Below, piece by piece: positions 1 to 9,700 of a DNA stretch of 64,000 bases; within the stretch, counting starts at the first letter, position 1; each line of letters opens with the position of its first letter. The position numbers and the translations under genes are program-made. The DNA is from Gammaproteobacteria bacterium (GTDB taxonomy: Bacteria; Pseudomonadota; Gammaproteobacteria; Pseudomonadales; Pseudohongiellaceae), in the NCBI GenBank assembly GCA_030682575.1, contig JAUXNX010000019.1, positions 62,001-126,000 on the forward strand, given 5' to 3'. The notes beneath the pieces were generated by a model. The model was not told the DNA's origin. It worked only from the letters and a program-made list of their open reading frames with translations, and ran no database searches.

Positions 1-1
1 T

Positions 2-193
2 CTGCTGCCGCTACTGATGGGTCTTGGTGACTTCATCGAGAACAATTGCACGTTGATGCTGCTGACCAGCTATCCGGATTCGTCCACCGTGATCGCATCC
101 ATCGGCAGCAGCGCCACGATGCTCAAGTATCTGTTCGGGGTGGCGACGCTGGGGGCAGTTTTGAATTTCATGGCAAGGAGATTCGCGCGTTGA
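2..193 (+). CDS. C-terminal end of a membrane protein (5' end outside window)
   Basis: An open frame enters from the left edge and ends at TGA 191-193, giving the last 63 residues of a protein. The visible part has a polar stretch (GDFIENNC) followed by a hydrophobic helix around residues 40-57 and a short basic tail (ARRFAR), the usual look of a C-terminal transmembrane helix with a cytoplasmic end. I do not recognise the family and cannot assign a function. The next gene is convergent, 34 bp away. Confidence 0.55.
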   Translation: MLPLLMGLGDFIENNCTLMLLTSYPDSSTVIASIGSSATMLKYLFGVATLGAVLNFMARRFAR

Positions 194-227
194 TGGCGGC
201 GCGCCAATATTGAAAACCAGTGTTGCC

Positions 228-545
228 TCATTCCGTCACAGCGGTTTTCAGTGGAAATATTTCCGGGTTCTCGATTATCTCTTGCGTGAGATCGACATCA
301 ATATCAGGCCAGTAGAAGTGGTGCTTCCAGGCGTCGATGAACTCATTATTATGCTCCTCAATCAATGTCGCTATTTCATGCAACTGAAGCAGGTTATAGC
401 CCTGATTCCTGGCCATTTCAATCCTTGACTCAAACCAGAATTTGGCTTCTCCCTTACCTGACACTATATGAATATGAATTCGAGGCTCTTCCCTTGAGAA
501 GAAAAAGAATCGATAGCTTTTTTCCCTGTATATAGTTGGACTCAT
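228..545 (-). CDS. DUF4160 domain protein
   Basis: A 105-residue protein opening MSPTIYREKSYRFFFFS and continuing with an H-I-H pair and GEAKFWFE, which is the DUF4160 signature. The C-terminal half (HEIATLIEEH..FIDAWKHHF) matches the extra helix seen in many family members. I chose the ATG at 545 over the GTG at 560 because AAGGAGG sits at 550-556, just ahead of it. DUF4160 genes are commonly next to a DUF2442 gene and are discussed as toxin-antitoxin-like or mobile cargo. No DUF2442 partner is visible here, so it appears to be an orphan. The molecular function is unknown. Confidence 0.75.
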   Translation of the reverse strand: MSPTIYREKSYRFFFFSREEPRIHIHIVSGKGEAKFWFESRIEMARNQGYNLLQLHEIATLIEEHNNEFIDAWKHHFYWPDIDVDLTQEIIENPEIFPLKTAVTE

Positions 546-618
546 GTTGCCTCCTTGCACATGACAGTACTGATCCTGATACCAGTCTGGCAGACCGACT
601 CACAGGGCAATGAGACAG

Positions 619-1377
619 TCACACCTGAGCCGCAATCTGCGGCGCAAATTTGCGGCGGTACTGTCGCGACAACACGCCGATGGCAATGCCACCAATCATT
701 CCGGGACCAAACCAGAACACCAGGCTCCAACCCTCGAACGATCCCTGCAGGAACTGCGCGAGCAGGCGGCTGCCTCCAAAGACAAAGAACGCCGTATACG
801 CGGCAATGCCGGAACCAATCAGAGAACCAAGGTGCTCGATCCACCACTCTTTGGGCGCCAATGCTTTCTTGTAGATGTAGCGCAATGCCTCCGAGCCAGT
901 GATGAACTCCAGAGCAGCGAAGCCCATGAACAGCAACGAACCGGTCATCACGCCCAGCACAAACATCATCACTCCCACAAGAATCAGGAATACACATAGT
1001 CCGACGTGCAGTGGACGCCGCAACATTGCGCGGTTGTCCCGCTGCAGAATGACCAGCCAGCCATGGCGCGTGGTCGTCAACACCAGCACGCTGAGCGAAA
1101 ACAGGAAAACGGCTCTTTGGCGTATTTCAGACGCCACAGCGCTCCGCGCAGCATCGTTCTGCGGCGACAGATGCCCGACGAAAGGAAACAACAGATCCAT
1201 GAAGGACATCAGCAGTCCCGAGATCGACACCGCATACATCGCTATCGCGAAGTAGCGGCCGAAGCGTTTGTGATCGAGTGAACCCTTCTTGTTCAGCATG
1301 GGAATCCAGAACACTATCAGAGCCAGTGCGCCGATGCTGACGTGGAGGTAGAAAGCGAGCTGATGTAGTAAGTACAT
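619..1377 (-). CDS. multi-pass membrane protein, DUF2306-like
   Basis: A 252-residue protein with about seven hydrophobic helices. The start (LLHQLAFYLHVSIGALAL, then a basic loop with a D-H-K-R-F-G pattern) resembles DUF2306-type predicted membrane proteins, in which paired helices carry conserved histidines. This is a resemblance and not a firm family assignment. The ATG at 1377 is preferred to the TTG at 1401 because it is preceded by AGGAAA at a good distance. It is transcribed away from the two-component pair that begins at 1571, so the 190-bp gap between them should hold two divergent promoters. Substrate and role are unknown. Confidence 0.6.
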   Translation of the reverse strand: MYLLHQLAFYLHVSIGALALIVFWIPMLNKKGSLDHKRFGRYFAIAMYAVSISGLLMSFMDLLFPFVGHLSPQNDAARSAVASEIRQRAVFLFSLSVLVLTTTRHGWLVILQRDNRAMLRRPLHVGLCVFLILVGVMMFVLGVMTGSLLFMGFAALEFITGSEALRYIYKKALAPKEWWIEHLGSLIGSGIAAYTAFFVFGGSRLLAQFLQGSFEGWSLVFWFGPGMIGGIAIGVLSRQYRRKFAPQIAAQV

Positions 1378-1570
1378 GAATTTTCCTGATTGCTGCGACA
1401 AGGTTGATGGTCTGTTGGCTGAAGTGAACGCAGCAACGATGGAGGCAAGGTTACAGACTCCCGCACGCTGTCATCAGTGCTGGAAGTCATGACTTGCAAT
1501 ATGACTTTCGGCCTATGCCGAGGGAGTTGGCGGTGTGGCATAATCCTGGCCATCTTCGGGGGCACACACC

Positions 1571-2737
1571 ATGCGCAGTTACTGGAACAGCGAAAAGGCT
1601 CAAAACTGGACTGGCGCACTGGTGCTCGCCATCGCGGGTGCACTTTGTGTCTATCTGGAGCTGGATGATTCGGGTTGGAGCAATAGACTGATTCTGCAAA
1701 GTGCACTGTTCGCACTTGTTGCACTGGTATTTTTGCTGTTCGTCAGCCCCTGGTCCACGAATCACCGAGCGCGCCTTCTTGCGCTGCTCTGGATCGAGTT
1801 GGCTCTGATCTGCTTCCTGTATGTCATTGTTGAGATCAGCTTCGTGGCCATTGCCGGCATCGTGTGGATCGTGCAGGCAGCCGAAACTTTCAGCATTCGC
1901 ATCACGACATGGTTACTGGCGTTAATGGTAACGCTGTTCGCGGCGAGCCAGATCTATCATCTTGGCGACGATAGTCTGGCTGTAGCCATCAGCAGCTCGG
2001 TGACGCTGGGTTTGTTTCATCTCTTTGCCGTCATCACCACCCATCGCGCGAATCGCGAACAGGCTCTGCGCGAAGAAACTGCACAACTGAATCGCGAATT
2101 GGTTGCCACGCGCGAGTTATTGCTGCAGTCATCACGCCAGAACGAAAGACTGCGCATCGCGCGCGACCTGCACGATCTGCTGGGCCATCACCTCACCGCA
2201 CTGATTCTGAATCTGGAAGTCGCCACTCATTTGACCGAGGGAAAGGGGCAGCAGAAAGTGGAACAGTCGCTTGCTCTCGGCAAGTTGCTGCTCGGCGATT
2301 TACGGACGGCAGTGAGTGAACTGCGCGAGGACGACAGTATCGATCTGCAACAGGCGATGCAGACACTGGTGCAGGATACTCCGCACCTGCAAATCGCGCT
2401 GAACCTGCACGCCAAGGAAGCTCATGATGTGCAGATTGCCGAAACCATTCTGCGCTGCACGCAGGAGTCACTGACAAACTGTCTTCGTCACAGCAACGCC
2501 ACACATTGCACCATCACGCTGCATCGCGAAGATGACACACTGACACTGATGGTGCAGGACAATGGCGAAGTGATTACGGACGTCAAGGCGGGCAACGGCT
2601 TGAAAGGAATGTCCGAACGAGTGAACGATCTGGGTGGAAAGGTCAACTGGCACAGTGGTGTGCAGGGTTTCACCTTGATCGTGACTCTGCCTGTGAACAA
2701 TGCCAGCCGCGCGGAGAACTCATGCACATCTCCGTGA
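1571..2737 (+). CDS. sensor histidine kinase, DesK/NarL (HisKA_3) type
   Basis: A 388-residue membrane kinase. Residues 1-155 form about five transmembrane helices with little periplasmic sequence, so the signal is probably sensed in or near the membrane, as in DesK-like kinases. A coiled coil at about 160-190 leads to the H box RIARDLHDLLGHHLTA, with phospho-acceptor His201. The ATPase domain shows the N-box region (CTQESLTNCLRHS), a D-N-G motif and GNGLKGMSERV. Its 3' end overlaps the response-regulator gene by 16 bp, so the two are one operon and are very probably cognate. The input signal is unknown; the neighbours (DUF2306-like and PepSY membrane proteins) may be targets, but this is inference. 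Confidence 0.9.
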   Translation: MRSYWNSEKAQNWTGALVLAIAGALCVYLELDDSGWSNRLILQSALFALVALVFLLFVSPWSTNHRARLLALLWIELALICFLYVIVEISFVAIAGIVWIVQAAETFSIRITTWLLALMVTLFAASQIYHLGDDSLAVAISSSVTLGLFHLFAVITTHRANREQALREETAQLNRELVATRELLLQSSRQNERLRIARDLHDLLGHHLTALILNLEVATHLTEGKGQQKVEQSLALGKLLLGDLRTAVSELREDDSIDLQQAMQTLVQDTPHLQIALNLHAKEAHDVQIAETILRCTQESLTNCLRHSNATHCTITLHREDDTLTLMVQDNGEVITDVKAGNGLKGMSERVNDLGGKVNWHSGVQGFTLIVTLPVNNASRAENSCTSP

Positions 2738-3378
2738 AGATTCGCGTCATGCTGGCTGACGATCAGACACTGGTGCGTCAGGGCATTTGCAGCCTGCTGG
2801 AACTGAGCAGAAATATTGAAGTAGTCGGCCAGGTGAGCGATGGCAGCGAAGTGGTGGATGGAATACGGCAGTGTCAACCGGATGTACTGTTGTTGGATAT
2901 TCGCATGCCGAAGATGAATGGCATTGATGCGCTGCGCGCCATGCGCAAGGCCGATGTCATGGTGCCGTGTATCATCCTCACCACATTCGATGACCATCAG
3001 CTGGTGCTCGAAGGATTGCAGGCAGGAGCGCGTGGTTATTTGCTGAAGGATGTCTCTCTCGAAAGTCTGGTGAATGCCATCGAGTCCGTGCATGGGGGTG
3101 GCACACTCGTGCAGCCTGCGGTGACGGAAAGAATTTTACGCGGACTGTCATCGATGGCACAGCCCGATGATGAAGCCGGGGAAACCGAGACATTAAGCAA
3201 GAAGGAATTGGAAGTGCTGCGCATGATGGCGGGCGGTTACAGCAACAAGGAAATTTCCATCGCCATTCACAAGTCCGAGGGCACCGTGAAAAACCAGGTG
3301 TCGTCCATTCTCGGCAAGCTTCGCGTGCGCGACAGAACTCAGGCGGTATTGCGTGCGATCAATCTGGGGTTGTTGTAG
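2722..3378 (+). CDS. response regulator, NarL/LuxR family
   Basis: A 218-residue DNA-binding response regulator. The receiver domain (about 7-122) has the acidic pocket at Asp13/Asp14, phospho-acceptor Asp59 (LLLDIRMPKMNG), the conserved Thr in TTFDD and the Lys in GYLLKD. A LuxR-type helix-turn-helix follows (KKELEVLRMMAGGYSNKEI, then EGTVKNQVSSIL). The ATG at 2722 has GAGAA just upstream and lies inside the end of the kinase gene, so translation is probably coupled. The last 20 bp overlap the convergent PepSY gene. It should be phosphorylated by the upstream kinase. Target genes are not known. Confidence 0.92.
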   Translation: MHISVKIRVMLADDQTLVRQGICSLLELSRNIEVVGQVSDGSEVVDGIRQCQPDVLLLDIRMPKMNGIDALRAMRKADVMVPCIILTTFDDHQLVLEGLQAGARGYLLKDVSLESLVNAIESVHGGGTLVQPAVTERILRGLSSMAQPDDEAGETETLSKKELEVLRMMAGGYSNKEISIAIHKSEGTVKNQVSSILGKLRVRDRTQAVLRAINLGLL

Positions 3379-3970
3379 ATATCCGAAAGGCCAATCTGAA
3401 TCCCGTGATTGTCATCAACACCAGCAAGAAAAGCCCGACAACACCCAGCACCTTGTCCAGCACCCGGATCCCTGTCCACTGCAGATAGTGAATCTGATAA
3501 AGCTGATCGATCCAACGCGTGTCGTTGCCCATCTGACGCAGACTCAACGTATTCCAATCGAGTGTGATATTCACCCCGGTTGAGGTGCGCACCTCTCCAT
3601 CGACAAATGTCTCCACTTCGCCATAGCGCTGCGGATTGCGCGCAATGGCGTCGATCACCAGAGAGCGCACGGCCTGCTCCTGCGGCGCTGGAAATTCTTC
3701 AAGCGTACCGGGATCGAGATGCCGCCAACCTTGCTCGCCGCGCACCAGCAGATGTTCACCGAGAATCGTGCGTAGATAGCGGAATTCAGTCCATTCTTGC
3801 GCAGCGGGCAGCGTCCTGACCTCCGTCAATGGATATGTGCGAGGCGACAACATTTCGTAAGCCGCACCATAACCAGGCTGGACAAGAAAGAACATCCCGG
3901 TCAACGCCCAGGTAATCAACGGCGTCAACATGATGATGCCGACAATGCGGTGGTACTTGCGGTGATTCAT
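3359..3970 (-). CDS. PepSY-associated membrane protein
   Basis: A 203-residue protein with an N-terminal helix (IVGIIMLTPLITWALTGMFF), a periplasmic domain of about 130 residues and a C-terminal helix (VLGVVGLFLLVLMTITGFRLAF). Both helices have the T-G-x-x-F or T-G-F-R-L form typical of PepSY-TM proteins, which are often linked to siderophore or flavin-reductase functions in the inner membrane. The middle shows PepSY-like sequence (AVRSLVIDAIARNPQRYGEVETF). It is shorter than classical four-helix PepSY-TM reductases and lacks their extra domains. Its 3' end overlaps that of the convergent response regulator. No strong Shine-Dalgarno precedes the ATG. Confidence 0.75.
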   Translation of the reverse strand: MNHRKYHRIVGIIMLTPLITWALTGMFFLVQPGYGAAYEMLSPRTYPLTEVRTLPAAQEWTEFRYLRTILGEHLLVRGEQGWRHLDPGTLEEFPAPQEQAVRSLVIDAIARNPQRYGEVETFVDGEVRTSTGVNITLDWNTLSLRQMGNDTRWIDQLYQIHYLQWTGIRVLDKVLGVVGLFLLVLMTITGFRLAFRISTTTPD

Positions 3971-4058
3971 GGGTAAGGGTTCACTTGCGCAGCATGATGA
4001 AAATCAGGGGTGGCAAGGATAGCCCGGACATTGGTTGAAGACAATTACTCCCAATTAT

Positions 4059-5612
4059 TCAGTGGCGAATCAGGTGATCAAACGCACTCAGTGATGCTCT
4101 CGCGCCTTCGCCCATTGCGATGACGATCTGCTTGTAGGGCACCGTAGTGACATCACCTGCTGCAAACACACCTGGCACATTGGTCTGGCCGCGAGCATCC
4201 GTGACAATTTCTCCGTGTGGTGACAACTCGAGAGTCCCTTTCAGCCAATCGCTGTTGGGCAGGAGCCCGATCTGCACGAACACACCGTCCAGTGCTACCA
4301 CACATGGCTCACCACTGACGCGATCCTTGTATGACAGACCTGTCACCTTTTGACCGTCGCCCAACACTTCATTGGTTTGCACACTGGTGATGACTTTCAC
4401 ATTTGGCAGGCTGAACAACTTGCGTTGCAGCACAGCATCAGCTCGCAATTTGTCTGCAAATTCCAGCAGAGTGACATGACCCACGATGCCTGCAAGATCG
4501 ATCGCAGCTTCGACGCCGGAGTTGCCCCCACCGATCACGGCAACACGCTTGCCCTTGAACAGTGGACCATCGCAGTGCGGACAGTAGGCGACACCCCGAT
4601 TTCGATACTCCTTCTCACCAGGAACATTCAATTCACGCCAGCGCGCACCTGTAGCAACGATGACCGTTTTCGCTTTCAATGACGCACCACTATCGAAACG
4701 AATCTCGTGGTAGCCACCCGGTTCAACAGCTGGCAACAGCGCTGAGGCACGCTGCAAGTTCATGATGTCAACATTGTAGTCACGCACGTTTTCTTCCAGT
4801 GCTCTGGCCAGTTTCGGGCCTTCAGTTTCTGCCATGGAAATCAGATTCTCGATGCCCATCGTGTCGAGCACCTGACCGCCGAAACGTTCTGCAGCCACTC
4901 CCGTGCGAATACCCTTGCGAGCAGCATAGATCGCTCCGGCTGCACCGGCAGGACCGCCACCGACCACAAGGACATCAAAAGGCTCACGCTCGGACATCAT
5001 TTTCGCATCACGCTGCGCAGCTCCCGTATCAAGCTTCGCAAGAATTTCTTCGACACCCATTCGGCCTGACGTGAACAGGTCACCATTCAGGTAGACAGAT
5101 GGCACGGACATCACCTGGCGCTGGTCAACCTCTTCCTCAAACAGTGCACCATCGATAGCGACATGACGCACGTTGGGGTTCAGAACTGCAAGCAGGTTCA
5201 GAGCCTGCACTACGTCCGGGCAATTCTGGCACGAGAGCGAGTAATACGTTTCAAATTTTAAGTCACCCTCTATCCCGCGGATCTGTTCGATCACATCGGC
5301 GCTCACGCGCGGAGGATGACCGCCGACCTGCAGCAGCGCCAACACCAGCGATGTGAATTCATGGCCGAGTGGAATTCCCGCGAAACTCAGACTTGCTCCT
5401 CCCCCTGGCCGCACGAAGGCAAAAGAAGGGACACGCGAATCGGTGCCATCACTGCGTAGCGTGATCTTGTCAGTAAGAGACGCAATCTCGGTAAGCAATG
5501 ACCACAACTCCCGTGATTTCTCTCCATCGTCAAGAGACGCCACGATCTCATAGGGCTGCGTGACTTTTTGCAGATAGATCTGCAATTGGGATTTCATGGT
5601 GGCATCCAGCAT
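4059..5612 (-). CDS. ahpF: alkyl hydroperoxide reductase subunit F
   Basis: A 517-residue flavoprotein disulfide reductase that passes NAD(P)H electrons to AhpC for reduction of peroxides. The N-terminal double thioredoxin-fold domain carries the CQNC centre at Cys128/Cys131. An FAD-binding [10 protein letters not shown] motif follows, then the second redox pair CPHC at Cys344/Cys347, the NAD-binding [10 protein letters not shown] and the FAD-closing VFAAGD. Cys spacing and length match the 521-residue E. coli protein almost exactly when the start is the ATG at 5612, which also has AGGA upstream; the ATG at 5639 has none. It lies 150 bp downstream of ahpC, separated by a large inverted repeat. 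Confidence 0.96.
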   Translation of the reverse strand: MLDATMKSQLQIYLQKVTQPYEIVASLDDGEKSRELWSLLTEIASLTDKITLRSDGTDSRVPSFAFVRPGGGASLSFAGIPLGHEFTSLVLALLQVGGHPPRVSADVIEQIRGIEGDLKFETYYSLSCQNCPDVVQALNLLAVLNPNVRHVAIDGALFEEEVDQRQVMSVPSVYLNGDLFTSGRMGVEEILAKLDTGAAQRDAKMMSEREPFDVLVVGGGPAGAAGAIYAARKGIRTGVAAERFGGQVLDTMGIENLISMAETEGPKLARALEENVRDYNVDIMNLQRASALLPAVEPGGYHEIRFDSGASLKAKTVIVATGARWRELNVPGEKEYRNRGVAYCPHCDGPLFKGKRVAVIGGGNSGVEAAIDLAGIVGHVTLLEFADKLRADAVLQRKLFSLPNVKVITSVQTNEVLGDGQKVTGLSYKDRVSGEPCVVALDGVFVQIGLLPNSDWLKGTLELSPHGEIVTDARGQTNVPGVFAAGDVTTVPYKQIVIAMGEGARASLSAFDHLIRH

Positions 5613-5655
5613 TTCGGGTAATCCTCGCAATTCAAGCATTCAACACTTTAGAGAA

Positions 5656-5748
5656 CTGTTCCAGAAGGCTCGTCCACAACACAGGTAAATGTCAGGACTG
5701 CTCACCAACAAAGTCTCACCCGTTGCGTGGACGAACCCGCTGGAACAG
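5656..5748 (-). repeat. bipartite inverted repeat between ahpC and ahpF
   Basis: Two nested perfect arm pairs: CTGTTCCAG (5656-5664) with CTGGAACAG (5740-5748), and TCGTCCAC (5670-5677) with GTGGACGA (5727-5734). They are separated by 5-nt internal loops and enclose a 49-nt central loop. As RNA on the ahpCF strand this would form a long stem just after the ahpC stop and before ahpF. It has no strong T-run, so a processing or mRNA-stabilising element, or a leaky terminator that keeps ahpC expression above ahpF, is more likely than a full terminator. Confidence 0.6.
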
Positions 5749-5762
5749 TAATTCAACATCGA

Positions 5763-6326
5763 TCAGATCTTGCCAACCAGATCGAGAGATGGGGCCAGAG
5801 TGGCTTCGCCTTCCTTCCATTTGGCTGGGCAAACCTCACCCGGATGGGATGCCACGTACTGGGCGGCCTTCACCTTGCGCAACAGTTCCTGCGCGTCGCG
5901 GCCTATTCCTCCAGCCGTGATTTCCACTACCTGAATTAGGCCTTCAGGATCAATCACAAAGGTGCCACGTTCTGCCAATCCCTCGGACTCGATCATCACT
6001 TCGAAATTGCGACTGATCACGCCGGTGGGGTCTGCCACCATCGGATACTGTATCTTGCGGATGGTGTCCGAGCTGTCATGCCAGGCCTTGTGGGTGAAAT
6101 GGGTGTCGGTTGAAACACTGTAGATTTCCACGCCACGCTTGCTGAATTCCGTGTAATTGTCAGCCAGGTCGCCAAGTTCGGTCGGGCAGACGAACGTGAA
6201 GTCAGCTGGATAAAAGAAAATTACAGACCATTTGCCACGCAGGGTTGCGTCGCTCACTTCAATGAACTTGCCATTATGGAAGGCATTGGCCTTGAAGGGT
6301 TTGATTTCGGTGTTGATAAGGGACAC
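5763..6326 (-). CDS. ahpC: alkyl hydroperoxide reductase subunit C (2-Cys peroxiredoxin)
   Basis: A 187-residue typical 2-Cys peroxiredoxin that reduces H2O2 and organic hydroperoxides in the cytoplasm and is recycled by AhpF. The peroxidatic cysteine is Cys47 in DFTFVCPTE and the resolving cysteine is Cys166 in [10 protein letters not shown]; both positions match the E. coli protein. The start is a GTG at 6326 preceded by AGGAG at a good distance. The N-terminus ([13 protein letters not shown]) is the standard AhpC opening. It is the first gene of an ahpCF pair and is divergent from a TonB-dependent receptor. OxyR control would be expected from family knowledge, but I could not find a convincing OxyR site. 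Confidence 0.97.
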   Translation of the reverse strand: MSLINTEIKPFKANAFHNGKFIEVSDATLRGKWSVIFFYPADFTFVCPTELGDLADNYTEFSKRGVEIYSVSTDTHFTHKAWHDSSDTIRKIQYPMVADPTGVISRNFEVMIESEGLAERGTFVIDPEGLIQVVEITAGGIGRDAQELLRKVKAAQYVASHPGEVCPAKWKEGEATLAPSLDLVGKI

Positions 6327-6735
6327 TGCATTACTCCTGTCTTCTGTTATCGGTTTCGGGACGATCTGTGTCCCGTATGGTTAGTTCACGGGGAGCATCA
6401 TAAGCGAGCCTCATTAATAGTTAAAATCAATTGTTTAATACATAACGATAGTTTTTAACGATTTATTGCGAGATTGCTTCCGGAACGTCTTGTCACTCCA
6501 GGCGCACCTCCATTATTTGAAGGATCTATGAGGGGAATTCAGCTTGTTTATGTATCAGGAAATGTGGCAGTTGACTCCAATAAAAGTGATTGCGTTCATT
6601 ATTTTCCTCCCCCTATACTTGATCGCGATTCAAGCTAACCAAGCGAAATAGAGAAAGGGATTTCCCGCTTTATTGACCGCAGACACAACGGTCAAAAAAC
6701 ATTCCTATAACTATAAGAACACAGGGGGAATCACC
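6327..6735. promoter_or_regulatory. divergent ahpC / TonB-receptor intergenic region
   Basis: About 409 bp without a gene. The part nearest ahpC (about 6400-6470) is strongly AT-rich compared with the flanking genes, as expected for a promoter. On the plus strand a sigma70-like promoter is visible at 6590-6619 (listed separately). A TTG-initiated extension of the receptor frame to 6673 exists but is rejected as the start. No perfect OxyR tetranucleotide array was found. Confidence 0.5.
6590..6619 (+). promoter_or_regulatory. candidate sigma70 promoter for the TonB-dependent receptor
   Basis: TTGCGT at 6590-6595 and TATACT at 6614-6619 with an 18-bp spacer. This would start transcription near 6626 and give a leader of about 110 nt before the ATG at 6736. 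It was found by eye only. Confidence 0.4.
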
Positions 6736-9700
6736 ATGCGTGGATCTATTCCAGGCAAGCGCAAGACCATCACGTCCGCAATAATTCTCGCTACCATTTC
6801 TTTGCAAACCTCAGCCCAACAAAACGCACCGGAAGTCGAGGAAGTCATCGTCACCGGCTCCTACATCCGTGGCACACCCCTAGACGCCCCCTCACCAGTG
6901 ACAACTGTCGACCGGGCGTCAATCGAAGCCCAGGGCGCTGCACAGATATGGGATGTCATCAAGAACATGGAAATCAACTCCGGCTCGTTTACCAATGAGG
7001 GCTCCGGCGAAGGCACAGGACTATCGGGTACCGCCAACGTCAACCTGCGCAACCTTGGTGAAAACTCCACACTGACCCTGATCAACGGCAAGCGCCAGGT
7101 CTCTGCCGCCACCACCACCCGCAGTGGCGGCGAGTTCGTGGACATCAATACCATCCCTCTTGTGATGGTGGATCGTGTCGAAGTGCTGACTGATGGCGGC
7201 TCCGCACTGTACGGCTCTGATGCCGTGGCAGGAGTGGTGAACGTGATCATGCGAACCCAGTTCGAAGGTCTCGAACTTTACGGCGACCTGCAAGCCATGG
7301 ACTCTGCACGCAGTCAACAGGACAAGACTGGCAGCGCCATCTGGGGCTGGGCCAGTGACAATGGCGACACGCATTTTGTGCTCTCAGCAGAGAAATATGT
7401 ACGTGACCCTGTCAAGGTCAAGTACGGAAACTTCTATGATGTGAATTCCGAACATACCGGCGTCGTGGGAGGCATAGCCGGTGTCATTACGGCCACGATG
7501 GCGAACCCTGCTTTCGGATCCCGTATCAATCCTGCCTATATCAACAGTGCCTTGACGGCCCGCAACATTGCAGAAGGCGGTGCTTCCAACCTGGTCTTGA
7601 CAGATCCGCTGTGTTCCCAGCTCACCGCTGCCGATGGGCGCCCCTTTTTCACCGGGACGCGCACCGAACAGCGCGGCGTCAATACAGGCAACTGCCGAGA
7701 GTTCACTGAAGATTGGACGTATATGACAGTCGGAACGGAGCGCGACAGCTTTGCAGGCGCGTTCAACCACACTTTCAGTGAGAAGGCAGAATTTTACTCA
7801 TTCTTCCAATACTCCGACTCATCCATTGAACGCGCAGACTCCGGCGCCAACGCATCTCGCGGCCCTACTGTCTTTCTGGCAGCACCTGGTTCTCACGCGG
7901 GCAATCCAGCCTACGGCGGCTATGGTATTGGCATGACTGCGGAGTTGGGCTACTACGCTGCCAAAGCGGGACTTACCCGCCCCACGAGCATCCCGAATGC
8001 ACCCAATGCCCTCGCCAATGGCGGCATGAACGTACCTTTCTACGCCAGCGTGCAACGCGGCAATGCACCGCGCCAGGGTGGCAACAGCAACATGACAGAA
8101 ACCCAGACCCTTGGAGGTCAAGCAGGTCTGCGGGGAGACTTCGAGGCATTCAATGATCGGCAATTCAATTACGATGTCAGTTACTCCTGGAGTGCCACCA
8201 GCTTCGAGCAGATGTATCAGACTTTCCAGCGTGACCGTGCCGAGTTGGCGGCGAACGGACTGGGCGGCCCAGGCTGTACACCTAACGGTATCAGCAACTT
8301 CAACTTCAGGGACGAACCCGGCCCTGCCGGCGGCCTCATTCCCACTGTGTGGAATGCCAGCAACAATGCGTATTACAACGGCTATACCCAGACCTTCTTT
8401 CCCGGCTTTGTGTTCACAACTCGCGAGAGCCTCTCGCTGGCCCTGACCAGCAACAACCACGGCCAGGGCGGCTGCATGTTCTACAACCCCTTCCTGACCC
8501 AGATGACCAATCCGAATCTGGCGAATAACGAAGAGCTTATGGAATGGATGAATCCCACCGTCATGCGTACCGACAAACGCAACAAGCTTGGCGTGCTGGA
8601 TGCAGTGGTATCCGGAGAAATCATGGAGTTGGCAGGCGGCATGGCCCAGTTCGCCGCAGGTGCCCAATACCGTATGCAGAACAACAAGTCGCGCGCGCCC
8701 TACCTGAACGTGCCAGGTCTGCCAAACCGCATTCTGAACTGGGGTGTGAACGGCGCACCAAACACCACCCATTACGTCAGTAACAACTACGAGTGCTCGT
8801 ACTGCGCCTTTACCTATGACAATGATCGTAATGTCAAAGCCGTGTTTGGCGAGCTGTCTCTGCCGTTCATCGACAATGTGGAAACGCAGTTGGCTATCCG
8901 CTACGAGGACTACGGTGGCAATATCGGTGGTGAATTGACGCCCAAGATTGCGATGAGCTGGCGCCCGGTGGAAACACTGCTGTTGCGCGCCTCATTCTCG
9001 CAGTCGTTCAGAGCGCCCAACGTTGGTGTGGTCGAAGAGGGCCTGGAATCTTCCAACAATACCTTCCGCGACCCACTGCGTAACCAGGCTGTTCGTGCAG
9101 GCATGCTGGAAGTCAACAACGCCAACGCGCTGCCCAACTTCACCTACACCCTGGGTGGCCCCGCTCCGGATGTCGGCAACGAGTATGCGGATACCTTCGG
9201 CACTGGATTCATCTGGACGCCGGGGGGAGCATTGGAGGGGCTGAGTGTCAACGCCGACATCTGGCGCTTCGAACTGACCGACAAGGTATTGCCCCAGCCT
9301 GGTATTTCCGCCATTGCTGATGAACTGGAGCTGTTCAAGCAGGCAGCGGCAAATCCGGCCAACTATGTGCTGAACGGCACCATTCCGGCCAGCAGGACGG
9401 GTGCATGGGCCGCCATGGATCAGTTCACCCCCTGTGATCCCCGTGCACTCGAAGCTCAGTACGGCAACAACCCGAATACTCAGGGCAACCCTGGTGGAGT
9501 CACCGGGTATCGTGACGTGCAACCTGGCTCACGTCTTGACTGCGTAGTAAATCCGGCAGCTTATCGGATCGACGGTGTGGTGCGCACGTTTGGCGTCAAC
9601 ACCGGTGCACTGACCACCACCGTGCTGAGCACCATCAACGCAGGCACGATCGTTGCCGACGGCATCGACCTGAAGCTCGCCTATAACTGGCAGACCGACT

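Noticed and set aside
6400-6470. Possible OxyR site ahead of ahpC
   Set aside because: ATAG/CTAT-like tetranucleotides are present, but their spacing (31 instead of multiples of 11) does not fit the OxyR consensus.
7819-8772. 317-codon antisense ORF inside the TonB receptor gene
   Set aside because: His/Gly/Val-rich shadow frame opposite a well-supported receptor; no domain or Shine-Dalgarno.
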